Positions 5,578 to 13,362 of a stretch of DNA of 15,378 nucleotides are shown here, one piece after another; the first letter of the stretch is position 1; the number at the start of each line of letters is the position of its first letter. The position numbers and the translations under genes are program-made. The stretch comes from JBBIND01 sp037444075 (GTDB taxonomy: Bacteria; Acidobacteriota; Terriglobia; Bryobacterales; Bryobacteraceae): positions 1 through 15,378 of the forward strand of contig JBBIND010000087.1 of assembly GCA_037444075.1 (NCBI GenBank), read 5' to 3'. The notes beneath the pieces were generated by a model that worked only from the letters and a program-made list of their open reading frames with translations, was not told the origin of the DNA and ran no database searches.

Positions 5578-7335
5578 ATGCCCCGACCGGCCCGCTGGTT
5601 AATCCCCGAAATCGATAACACCGCAGTGGCCGCCCTCAGCGCGGAACTTGGCCTCAGTCTGCCTGCCTGCCGGGTGCTATGGCGGCGTGGTATTCGCGAC
5701 GCCCAACAGGGACGCAGATTCCTGGACTGCTCCCTGGATGATGTGCACTCCCCGTTCCTGCTTACAGACATGCCTGCGGCTGTGGAACGCCTCAAGCGCG
5801 CTGTGCAGAACGGCGAGCGCATACTTCTCTACGGCGATTACGACGTGGACGGCGTGGTGTCCGTCGTGTTGCTGAAGAAGGCCATCGAGATGGCAGGTGG
5901 GCAGGCGGAGATACACGTTCCGCACCGCCTGGTTGAAGGCTACGGGATGCGGTCCGAGATCATCGAGCGCGCCGCCTCCGGTGGGGTCTCTCTCATCATC
6001 AGCGCCGACACAGGCATACGGGCTGCCGAGGCGGTTGCGCTGGCCGGAAAACGCGGCGTCGATGTCATCGTTACCGACCACCACCTGCCCGAAGATGTCC
6101 TGCCTCCGGCCCGCGCCGTGCTGAACCCGAACCGGCAGGATTGCACCTACCCGGAGAAGCACCTGTGCGGCGCGGGCGTCGCCTCCAAGCTGGCATGGGC
6201 GCTGTTTCAGGAAATGGGTTGGTCTTCGGAGAAGATCCGGCGTGTCAATTCGTCGTTCCTCAAACTGGTCGCCATCGCTACGGTGGCTGACGTGGTGCCA
6301 CTACGCGGGGAAAACCGCGTCATCGTCCGGCAGGGTCTGGAGAACTTGCGTATGGTCAAGAACGCCGGTCTTCGCGCCATCCTGGAAACCGCCGGCCTCG
6401 CGGAAGGAGGATGCCCGACAACCGAGGACGTTTCCTACCGTATCGCGCCGCGCATCAACGCAGCCGGCCGCATGGGCGACGCAAACGAAGTGGTGGAGCT
6501 TTTCCTGACGGAAGATCTGGATCGTGCCCGGGAGGTTGCGGCGAAGTTGGACCGGATGAATCAGGAACGGCAGCAGGCTGAAAACCGCATCCTCGACCAG
6601 ATTCGGAGCGAATGTGAGCGCGAACCGGTTCGCGAGGAGCAGGCTGCGCTCGTCTTCTGCGGCGAAGGCTGGCACAAAGGCGTAGTGGGCATTGTTGCCA
6701 GCCGGCTGGTGGAGCGGTTCGGCAGGCCCACGTTCGTGCTGAGCGCCGATGCTGAAACCGGGGAAGCCTCCGGGTCAGGCAGGAGCGTTCCTGCCTTCCA
6801 CCTGCTGGAGGCGCTCGAAGCGATGCCGGACGTCCTGCTGCGTTTCGGGGGACACCGGCAGGCAGCGGGGGTAGCCGTGAGGACTGACCGCTTGGACGAA
6901 TTCCGGAGGCGCATGGATGGCTACGCTTCCGCCCGTCTGGCGCCGGAGGATTTGCAGCCCACGCTGAAGGTTGACGCCCTGCTGGAGTTCGACGAAATCA
7001 GCGAGAAGTCCGTAGGCGAAGTCCTCTCGCTGCGTCCCTTTGGCCAAGGCAACCCGCCACCGTTGTTCGCAGTGTGCGGCGCGGAATTGGCCGCGGAACC
7101 GGTGGTCCTCAAGGAGCGCCATCTGCGGCTGAAACTGCGCCAAGGCTCGCGCAGCTACTGGGTCAAGGCCTGGAACTTCGCCGACCGCAGGGGAGAATTG
7201 ATGGAGAACCGGCGCCTGGACTTCGCACTGAATTTTGAAGAAGATGCGTGCTCTCTCCAGCGTGGTTATCCCGGTTGGGCGATGGTCGTCCGGGACTTCC
7301 GTCCGGGTACTGGAAGCGGATGCAGCGGCAAATAA
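5578..7335 (+). CDS. recJ: Single-stranded-DNA-specific exonuclease RecJ
   Basis: The 585-residue length matches RecJ (about 577 in E. coli). The DHH phosphoesterase core shows motif I YGDYDVDGV (85-93), motif II SADTGIRA (142-149), motif III VTDHHLPED (165-173), and ATVADVVPL around residue 235. The DHHA1 part shows SGSGRSVPAFHLLEALEA near 396 and RFGGHRQAAGVAV near 422. The C-terminal OB-type region includes SLRPFGQGNPPPLF. These Asp and His residues bind the Mn/Mg ions for 5'-3' degradation of single-stranded DNA in recombination and mismatch repair in the cytoplasm. All key motifs are intact. ATG follows the previous stop by 11 bp without a clear ribosome site, so expression probably depends on read-through from upstream, which puts recJ at the end of the BMC-dehydrogenase transcript. 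A GTG or internal start is less likely because PARWLIPEID fits the family N-terminus. Confidence 0.96.
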   Translation: MPRPARWLIPEIDNTAVAALSAELGLSLPACRVLWRRGIRDAQQGRRFLDCSLDDVHSPFLLTDMPAAVERLKRAVQNGERILLYGDYDVDGVVSVVLLKKAIEMAGGQAEIHVPHRLVEGYGMRSEIIERAASGGVSLIISADTGIRAAEAVALAGKRGVDVIVTDHHLPEDVLPPARAVLNPNRQDCTYPEKHLCGAGVASKLAWALFQEMGWSSEKIRRVNSSFLKLVAIATVADVVPLRGENRVIVRQGLENLRMVKNAGLRAILETAGLAEGGCPTTEDVSYRIAPRINAAGRMGDANEVVELFLTEDLDRAREVAAKLDRMNQERQQAENRILDQIRSECEREPVREEQAALVFCGEGWHKGVVGIVASRLVERFGRPTFVLSADAETGEASGSGRSVPAFHLLEALEAMPDVLLRFGGHRQAAGVAVRTDRLDEFRRRMDGYASARLAPEDLQPTLKVDALLEFDEISEKSVGEVLSLRPFGQGNPPPLFAVCGAELAAEPVVLKERHLRLKLRQGSRSYWVKAWNFADRRGELMENRRLDFALNFEEDACSLQRGYPGWAMVVRDFRPGTGSGCSGK

Positions 7336-7339
7336 AGTC

Positions 7340-7368
7340 TGGATATGCTTCTTCATCGGGTGTATACT
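7340..7368 (+). promoter_or_regulatory. Predicted sigma-70-type promoter for the subtilase gene
   Basis: TGGATA (7340-7345; 4 of 6 bases of TTGACA) and TATACT (7363-7368; 5 of 6 of TATAAT) are separated by 17 bp. The segment 7336-7430 is more AT-rich than its surroundings. The start site would lie near 7375, leaving a leader of about 56 nt that carries the ribosome site AGGAAGGGGAG just before ATG 7431. Confidence 0.5.
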
Positions 7369-7430
7369 ACGGTTAATTTTGGGACGATAAACAACTTTAC
7401 TGGGAATTTAGCTGAGGAAGGGGAGATCGA

Positions 7431-8771
7431 ATGAACCCGAGAGTTTCGCTCTTCATCGTTGTTCTGTTGGCCGTTACCACTGCGTCGGCGCAGGTAGCCA
7501 CGCCCCCGCAACCGCCGGCATCACCGGCCAACTCGGCGGACGGCTACATTGTGACCTTCCGGCCCGGCACGTCGCTGTCTGACAGGGCTGCGTCCGTGGC
7601 GCGCGCGGGCGCGCTGCTGCGCTTCAACTACACCATCATTGACGCTGCTGCCGTCAGGGTTCCTAACGTGAACGCTCTGGCGGCTTTGCAGCGCGACATG
7701 TCCGTTGTGGGCATTTTCCCGGACCGGGAGATCCGTGCCATTCAGTCACCGCCGATTGAAGGCTGGAAGAAGCCCGGTGGGGGCGGTGACGGAGGCGGCA
7801 GCCAAGTGGTTCCCGAGGGCGTGAAGCGAGTCGGCGTGGCGCTAAGCGGTTCCGATGGAACCGGCATCGGCGTGCTCATCGCTGATACGGGCATTGATCT
7901 GAACCACGCCGATTTGACGGCGAATCTTGCTGTTCAGCGTGTCGACGCTTTCGGAGGGAACTGAAGCGATGGAAATGGTCACGGAACCCACGTAGCCGGC
8001 ACCGTCGCCGCAGCTGATAATACGATTGACGTGGTCGGCGTCGCGCCGAAAGCTACACTGTACTGCGGCAAGGCCCTGAACGATCAGGGTTCGGGTTCGG
8101 ATTCGACCTTGATTGCCGTGCTGGATTGGGTGAACGTCAACGCCACTTCGGTAACGCCCAACATCAGGGTCGTCAACATGAGCTTGGGACGCAACAAGGC
8201 GGCGGACGACATGAACGGTCCGCTCCACGAGGCGATCAAGCGGTTGCACGCGAAGAACATCGTGGTGGTGGCGGCCGCCGGCAACGAGCCTGGCGACGAA
8301 GTGAAAGACAAAGTGCCGGCAGGCTTCCGTGAAGTAGTGGCTGTAGCTAGCACGAGTGCTATTGACGGGACGAACAGTTGCCGCACCTATTCCGGCAAAG
8401 TTCTAGCAGACACGGCTTCCTACTTCACCACCGACGGCAAACTCGACACCATCACAGGGATCGGCGTGACCATCTCGGCTCCGGGCGCGGACCAGGAGGA
8501 TATCACCCGTGCCTGCTTCCTGTCAGCACTCGGAATCCTGTCACTCAAGACGGGAGGCGGAACCACGCGGATGTTCGGAACCAGCATGGCTGCGCCGCAC
8601 GTAGCCGGCATCGTGGCACGCATCTTCCAGAAGAATCTGGCCGGCACAGTTGAAGACGTCCGCACCTACCTGCGAGGAAATGCTTACAGAGCAGGTGTCG
8701 CTCCGCTCAATTCGCCGGCTTCCTCTTACACCTTTGATGGTGAAAGAGAAGGCATAGCCAAGGCTCCTTAG
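7431..8771 (+). pseudogene. Secreted S8 subtilisin-like serine protease interrupted by one in-frame TGA
   Basis: The frame from ATG 7431 to TAG 8769-8771 has 446 codons and only one interruption, TGA at 7962-7964 (codon 178). Before it lie a signal peptide (1-20, ending TTASAQ), an inhibitor-I9-like propeptide (about 38-104, YIVTFRPG through SVVGIFPDREIR), a Gly-rich linker, and the catalytic Asp152 in VLIADTGIDLNHADL. After it, in the same frame, come DGNGHGTHVAGTVAA (His184), VVNMSLG, AAAGNEPG, and GTSMAAPHVAG (Ser385). The complete Asp-His-Ser triad is thus encoded and no other damage is visible. A strong ribosome site (AGGAAGGGGAG) precedes the ATG. As read, translation stops after 177 residues and yields no active protease. 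The TGA may be a recent nonsense mutation, a sequence error, or a recoded codon. Homologs often have Cys near this place, so a change from TGC or TGT is plausible. Confidence 0.85.
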
Positions 8772-8856
8772 GGCGTATTGGCGGTTTGACCGCCGCCACC
8801 GGTTGAAGGCGGGCATGACACGGGCCTCCTCCGCCGGTTCGATGGTGCCTGCAGGA

Positions 8857-8888
8857 ATTGGCTGAACCGCTTGTGCGGTTCAGCCAAT
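8857..8888 (+). terminator. Strong hairpin terminator after the subtilase gene
   Basis: ATTGGCTGAACCGC (8857-8870) and GCGGTTCAGCCAAT (8875-8888) pair perfectly over 14 bp around the loop TTGT, followed by ACTCATTTTC. The stem is very stable, but the T-run is short and displaced. It sits 86 bp after the subtilase stop codon in the 295-bp gap 8772-9066, in which I see no gene. It may act on both strands. Confidence 0.65.
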
Positions 8889-9066
8889 ACTCATTTTCGT
8901 CCGCACTCCAGCACGCTGCCCCGAGGCGAGAACTCCTCAACCGGGAAAATCATCAGAGCACCTCAACATGTCGCCCCGGCGCGGCGAATCCCCCACGTCC
9001 ACCCGCTTGCCGTATTACCCTGTGTGAAGCGCCGCCATCATCGCGTGAGGAAAGACCGTCTCGAAA

Positions 9067-10860
9067 GTGAACCGCCTGCCCGACACTGCTCCCGGACCCG
9101 CTCAGCCTGAGACGGGGCGCTTTCTGCCGAAAGCAGTCTTCCGGGTATTGGTCCTGCTGCTGTTGGGATTCCTGGCGGCTGTGCAGATTACCACCATCCG
9201 CGAAGAGACCCAGACCTACGACGAGGCGATTCACCTCTCTGCCGGTTACAGCTATTGGAAAACGGGCGAATACCGGTTGAACCCGGAACACCCGCCGCTG
9301 GGGAAGCTGTTGGCGGCGTTGCCCCTGCTTTGGCTGAAGCCTCATCTGCCGCTGGAGCATGAAGCCTGGCAGCATCGCGATGGCTTCGCTTTCGGCACAC
9401 GGTTTCTATACGGAAACAGGATCAGACCGGACCGGCTGTTATTCTACGGCCGCCTGCCGACCATTCTGCTGACCGTCGCCCTTGGTTTCGTTCTGGCCGC
9501 CTGGGCTAAGAGGCACTTCGGTGCAGGCGTGGCCTTGGCCGCGCTTGTGCTGTATTGTCTGGACCCCAACGTGATTGCGCACGGCCGCTACGTCACCACG
9601 GACCTCATCGTAACGCTGTTCATCTTCGCCGCCTGCCTGGGCTGGGCCCGCTACCTCGAAAGCGAGCGCCTCAGGCACCTGCTCGTGGCCGCAATCCTGC
9701 TGGGGCTGGCTCTTGCCAGCAAATACTCGGCGTTGGTTCTGCTCATCGTCCTGCCACTGGTGACTTTGCTCGACATTGTCATCCGGCGACCCGGCAAGAT
9801 TGGCGGGTTCCCCCGCCTCCGCCGGCTCGCACGCCTGAGTGCGGCTTTCGCCGTGGCGCTCGTGCTGGCCTTCAGCGTGCTTGGCCTCACTTACGGCAAG
9901 GCTACCTGGCAGGCACTGAGGAGCCGGGCGGAGACAGCGCCGGATTGGCTCTCGACGCCAAGCGGGGATCTAGGGCGCGCGGTGCACCGGGTGGCTGGAG
10001 TGGCCGGACTTCAGGAGCACCCCTACCTGCTGGGTGTATACGAACACGAGCGGCATGAACAGCAAGGTCATGCCGCGTATCTGGTCGGACGGCACACGAC
10101 CACCGGCTGGTGGTACTACTTCCCTGCCGTCTTTGCACTGAAGACGCCCGTCGCGCCGCTGCTGTTGCTCGTGCTGGCGGCGGTCTGCGCTGTATTGGCG
10201 GCGCGCAGGCGCCGGAGCAGACTTCACGGCGAGAAATCCTCGCCGCCATTGCGTTGGATGGTGCTGATCGTCCCGCCCACGTTGTACCTCATCCTCAGCA
10301 TGATGAGCAGTATCAATCTGGGCATCCGGCACTTGTTGCCCATCTACCCGTTTCTTTTTGTGCTGCTGCCGGCGGCAGTCTGGCGGTCTCGCTTGCTGGG
10401 AAGAAGAGCGTTAATAGCCGCCGCGGCGCTTCTCTGCTCAATCCATGTTTTCGAGTTTGCCCGCACTTACCCTTACTTTTTGCCTTACATCAACAGCCTG
10501 GCCGGGCACAGCGCTCGCGCGCCGCAGTATTTGGCGGACTCGAACGTTGACTGGGGACAGGACCTCAAGCGCCTGAAACGCTATATGGACGAGCACGGGC
10601 TCCAGCACGTCTGCCTGGCATACTTCGGCCGCGCCGACGCGGCGCACTACGGCATCGGGGAGCGGGCTTTGCCGTTCTCCGGCGATTTGGACGGGCTCAA
10701 GCATCTGGATTGCGTAGCCGCCATCAGCGCGACCCTGCTGGTGGACACTTATCTTCCCCCGGGATCCTACGCCTGGGTTCGCCAGTTGCGTCCCGCCGCC
10801 ACCGTGGGTCATTCGATCTACATCTACGACCTCAGGAAGAAACCCGGTCCACCTCTCTGA
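9067..10860 (+). CDS. Integral membrane GT-C glycosyltransferase (family 39/ArnT-like)
   Basis: The 597-residue protein has a short cytoplasmic N-terminus and about ten hydrophobic segments, clear ones near residues 24-42, 131-147, 153-165, 182-195, 205-235, 256-274, 362-379, 397-412, 425-438 and 447-460. The first outer loop carries the GT-C signature TYDEAIHLSAGYSYWKTG with the acidic pair Asp52-Glu53, followed by LNPEHPPLGKLLAALPLL. A second loop has YCLDPNVIAHGRYVTTDL (163-180), as in PMT/ArnT proteins. Later landmarks are GWWYYFPAVFALKTP, INLGIRHLLPIYPF and DSNVDWGQDLKRLKRY (491-506). Such enzymes transfer sugars from polyprenyl-phosphate donors to lipids or proteins on the outer face of the inner membrane. 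Donor and acceptor cannot be told. The GTG start has GAGGAAAG (9047-9054) about 12 nt upstream. It stands alone between the terminator and the sulfatase. Confidence 0.88.
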   Translation: MNRLPDTAPGPAQPETGRFLPKAVFRVLVLLLLGFLAAVQITTIREETQTYDEAIHLSAGYSYWKTGEYRLNPEHPPLGKLLAALPLLWLKPHLPLEHEAWQHRDGFAFGTRFLYGNRIRPDRLLFYGRLPTILLTVALGFVLAAWAKRHFGAGVALAALVLYCLDPNVIAHGRYVTTDLIVTLFIFAACLGWARYLESERLRHLLVAAILLGLALASKYSALVLLIVLPLVTLLDIVIRRPGKIGGFPRLRRLARLSAAFAVALVLAFSVLGLTYGKATWQALRSRAETAPDWLSTPSGDLGRAVHRVAGVAGLQEHPYLLGVYEHERHEQQGHAAYLVGRHTTTGWWYYFPAVFALKTPVAPLLLLVLAAVCAVLAARRRRSRLHGEKSSPPLRWMVLIVPPTLYLILSMMSSINLGIRHLLPIYPFLFVLLPAAVWRSRLLGRRALIAAAALLCSIHVFEFARTYPYFLPYINSLAGHSARAPQYLADSNVDWGQDLKRLKRYMDEHGLQHVCLAYFGRADAAHYGIGERALPFSGDLDGLKHLDCVAAISATLLVDTYLPPGSYAWVRQLRPAATVGHSIYIYDLRKKPGPPL

Positions 10861-10878
10861 TGCCGCCCTCGAGGTTGC

Positions 10879-10887
10879 TGATATAGT
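10879..10887 (+). promoter_or_regulatory. Extended -10 box (TGATATAGT) 6 nt before the sulfatase ATG
   Basis: TGA plus TATAGT forms an extended -10 element (TGn motif). It is followed by AGCGGC and then ATG 10894. No Shine-Dalgarno site and no good -35 hexamer are present. Transcription would start at about the ATG itself, predicting a leaderless sulfatase mRNA. Confidence 0.45.
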
Positions 10888-10893
10888 AGCGGC

Positions 10894-12402
10894 ATGATCA
10901 GCCGAAGAACCCTGCTCGGGTCGCTGGCTGCGGGGTCTACGGCATGGGGGCAGCCGCGGCCGGGCGGCCAACCCAATCTGCTCGTCATTGTCTCCGACGA
11001 CCACACCGGCCATGTTCTGGGCGCCCACGGGAACGCTTTGGCCGAGACTCCCCACCTGGACGGTTTGGCCGCGGAGGGCACGCGCTTCACCCGCCACTAC
11101 TGCAATTCGCCAGTATGCACGCCTTCCCGGCAGTCCTTCCTGACCGGCCTTTTGCCGCACGCCGCCGGCGTCACCACGTTGAGGACACCGCTCGCCGACG
11201 GCCGGCCGACGCTGGCCAGGCAACTGCGCGCGGCAGGATACACCACTGCGGCGCTCGGCAAGATGCATTTCAACCGGCCCGGCCAGGCGGGGCTGCACGG
11301 ATTCGATTACCTGTTGACCGAGCCCGAGTGGCAGAAAGCCTGGAACGCTGAGCCCGCCAGCAAGACTCCACCTGAAACGGTGAGAACGAAACCACCGTGG
11401 AGACCTTTCAAGGACCCGGCGCGAATTTGGCTGAATGCCGAGAAACTCCCTTCCGCCCGTTTTTACGAGGAGATGAAGGGGACTTTTCTGGCTCGCCAGG
11501 CTTGCCGGTTCCTCGAAGAAAACCGCCAACGGCCGTTCGCGCTCGTCGTGAGTTTTCAGGAACCGCACTCACCCTTCGACTTTCCGGTGGATGACCAAAA
11601 CGTCTATGACCCTGCACGGTTCCCCGTGCCACGTGTAGGGCCTGAAGACGCCGGGCAGATTCCGTTGATTTTCCGCGATCTTTCAGACGCCGACAAACAA
11701 GGCATCGCCGCGGCCTATTACACCTCGGTGCGGTTCATGGACCGCAACGCGGGAGTGGTGCTCGATTGCCTGAAGAAGCTGAATCTCGGCGATAACACGC
11801 TGGTGGTGTACACCAGCGACAACGGCTACATGCTCGGCGAACACGGCCGGTTTGAAAAACACTGCGGTTACGACCCGGCCCTGCACGTCCCGCTCATCGT
11901 ACGCTGGCCCGGCCGTGTCCGCGCCGGCACGGTGACGGACATGACGGAGATGACCGACCTGACGGCGACGCTGCTCGACATGCTGGGGGCCGAGCCGCTG
12001 CCGCAAATGCACGGGCAGAGCCTGAGGCCCTATCTCGAAGGCAAGCGTCCGGCCTCGCCGCGCGGCCACGTCTTCAGCGAATACCTGGAAAACGAAGAAG
12101 CATACATCCGCACGGAGCAGTATAAGTTCGTCTTCTGCTCCGGCAAACGCGAAAGGACGGATGGCTACCGTACGGATCATCCCACGCCGGGACGCTACGT
12201 GCGGCTGTTTGACCTGAAGCGCGACCCGGGCGAGTTCACCAACATCGCCGCTCGCCAACCCACGGCCGTTCGGAACCTGGCCGGCCTGATGCTGAAACGG
12301 TTCCGCCAGACGCATCCGGAAGCCGCACAGGAACCCGCGCGGCTTTCCCGCGAAGAAGCGATTGAATGGTATCTGCGTCCGCGCGACGCAGCACCCGCGT
12401 GA
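10894..12402 (+). CDS. Secreted sulfatase of the formylglycine-dependent S1 family
   Basis: The N-terminus MISRRTLLGSLAAGSTAWGQ, with twin Arg and a short hydrophobic stretch, looks like a Tat-type signal. The alkaline-phosphatase-like sulfatase fold follows: metal-binding Asp35-Asp36 in LLVIVSDDHTGHVLGAHGN, the maturation motif SPVCTPSRQSFLTG with Cys75 (C-x-P-S-R, oxidised to formylglycine), ALGKMHF with Lys123 and His125, SFQEPHSPFDFP, and the second metal site YTSDNGYMLGEHGRFEKHCG with Asp309-Asn310. All catalytic residues are present in a 502-residue protein of normal length. Such enzymes hydrolyse sulfate esters, often of polysaccharides, but subfamily and substrate cannot be decided by eye. 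A maturation enzyme is needed and is not in the window. The DUF1080 gene starts 49 bp downstream on the same strand, suggesting a shared glycan-degrading role. No Shine-Dalgarno site precedes the ATG. Confidence 0.93.
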   Translation: MISRRTLLGSLAAGSTAWGQPRPGGQPNLLVIVSDDHTGHVLGAHGNALAETPHLDGLAAEGTRFTRHYCNSPVCTPSRQSFLTGLLPHAAGVTTLRTPLADGRPTLARQLRAAGYTTAALGKMHFNRPGQAGLHGFDYLLTEPEWQKAWNAEPASKTPPETVRTKPPWRPFKDPARIWLNAEKLPSARFYEEMKGTFLARQACRFLEENRQRPFALVVSFQEPHSPFDFPVDDQNVYDPARFPVPRVGPEDAGQIPLIFRDLSDADKQGIAAAYYTSVRFMDRNAGVVLDCLKKLNLGDNTLVVYTSDNGYMLGEHGRFEKHCGYDPALHVPLIVRWPGRVRAGTVTDMTEMTDLTATLLDMLGAEPLPQMHGQSLRPYLEGKRPASPRGHVFSEYLENEEAYIRTEQYKFVFCSGKRERTDGYRTDHPTPGRYVRLFDLKRDPGEFTNIAARQPTAVRNLAGLMLKRFRQTHPEAAQEPARLSREEAIEWYLRPRDAAPA

Positions 12403-12451
12403 GGGAGCGCACTCGCCCCCGGCGGAAAACGCACAACAAGGAGAAGATGAG

Positions 12452-13263
12452 ATGAAGCGCACCATCGTGGCCCTGCTTGCCGTGACGGTCCTCGTACTGA
12501 CGCCCGGCGTTTCCCAGAGACTGCCCGAACTGAATGATGGCGAGGCGCACGGCGACCCGCCCTTCCTGCTCGAAGACGGCTGGAAACCCCTGCTCAGCGG
12601 CAACGACCTGAACGGGTGGCGGGCGCAGGAGGGCAAGCCGCACGAGTGGGTCGCCACACGCGGTGTCCGCTGGGAAAGGCTGCTCTCGCCCACGCGGCTG
12701 ATTGCCGTGCCCTTCCCCGGAGGAACGATATTGAACGGACCGCAGGGCCGCACGGCGAACTTCGTTACGGAGGAGAAGTTCGGAGATGTGGAACTGTATG
12801 TGGATTTCATGATCTCCAGGGGCTCGAACTCCGGCGTCTATCTGCACGGGCTTTACGAGATTCAGGTCTTCGACAGCCATGGTTCCACCGAACCCATGAA
12901 GACCTCCGATTGCGGCGCCGTGTATCATCGCTGGATCGAGGGCAAAGCCGTGGGCGGGTCGGCGCCTTCCAGGAACGCGAGCCGCAGGCCGGGCGAGTGG
13001 CAGTCCTTCCAGATTTGGTTCCGCGGCCCGCGCTTCGATTCCAGCGGGAAGAAAGTGGAGAACGCGCGCTTTATACGGGTCCTCCACAACGGTCTTAGCG
13101 TGCAGGAGAACGTCGAGGTGGACGGTCCCACCCGNNNNNNNNNNGAGCGCACATGAACATCCCCGAAGCGCCGCTCAACCCGCTCATGTTGCAGGGCGAT
13201 CACGGCCCGGTGGCCTACAAGAACATCTACGTTCGCCCGCTGCGCCCGATTGTTTCGCGCTAG
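12452..13263 (+). CDS. Secreted DUF1080 (3-keto-disaccharide hydrolase domain) protein, crossed by an assembly gap
   Basis: ATG 12452 is preceded by AAGGAGAAG (12438-12446), and the N-terminus KRTIVALLAVTVLVLTPGVS is a signal peptide. The body is a DUF1080 (PF06439) concanavalin-like domain: DGWKPLLSGNDLNGWRAQEG (residues about 43-62), FVTEEKFGDVELYVDFMISR, GSNSGVYLHGLYEIQVFDSH, GEWQSFQIWFRGPRFD and VLHNGLSVQENVEVDGPTR. Ten Ns (13135-13144) follow, and the frame resumes two positions shifted as AHMNIPEAPLNPLMLQGDHG and PVAYKNIYVRPL, ending with TAG 13261-13263. The C-terminal LMLQGDHGPVAYKN is characteristic of the family. If the contig ends overlap by one G, the frame is restored as GPTR-AHMNIPEA and the protein has 266 residues. 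An upstream in-frame ATG (12362) lies inside the sulfatase and has no ribosome site. Family members act on keto-sugars of glycans, but the precise substrate is unknown. Confidence 0.9.
13135..13144. other. Assembly gap of 10 Ns
   Basis: Ten undetermined bases lie within the DUF1080 gene. The length is probably a placeholder, because it puts the two halves of the gene out of frame although both sides match the same protein family. Confidence 0.95.
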
Positions 13264-13277
13264 GCGGAGCAAACGCG

Positions 13278-13289
13278 CAATCCGGATTG
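13278..13289. promoter_or_regulatory. 12-bp perfect palindrome CAATCCGGATTG before the tyrosine phenol-lyase gene
   Basis: This perfect palindrome is 15 bp after the DUF1080 stop and 73 bp before the GTG start at 13363. It could be a binding site for a dimeric regulator of the lyase gene. It does not resemble the E. coli TyrR box as I remember it. A chance palindrome of this length is possible but not frequent. Confidence 0.3.
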
Positions 13290-13362
13290 TTACGATCTTG
13301 ATGAAGGCTGCGGCGGGCACGCAACCACGTGAAAGATCCGCGGCTTCCAGGAGGCGACCAAC

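Noticed and set aside
7962..7990. Selenocysteine insertion at the subtilase TGA
   Set aside because: No stable hairpin with a suitable apical loop is visible at the right distance downstream, and no selenoprotein subtilase is known to me. Nonsense mutation or sequence error is simpler.
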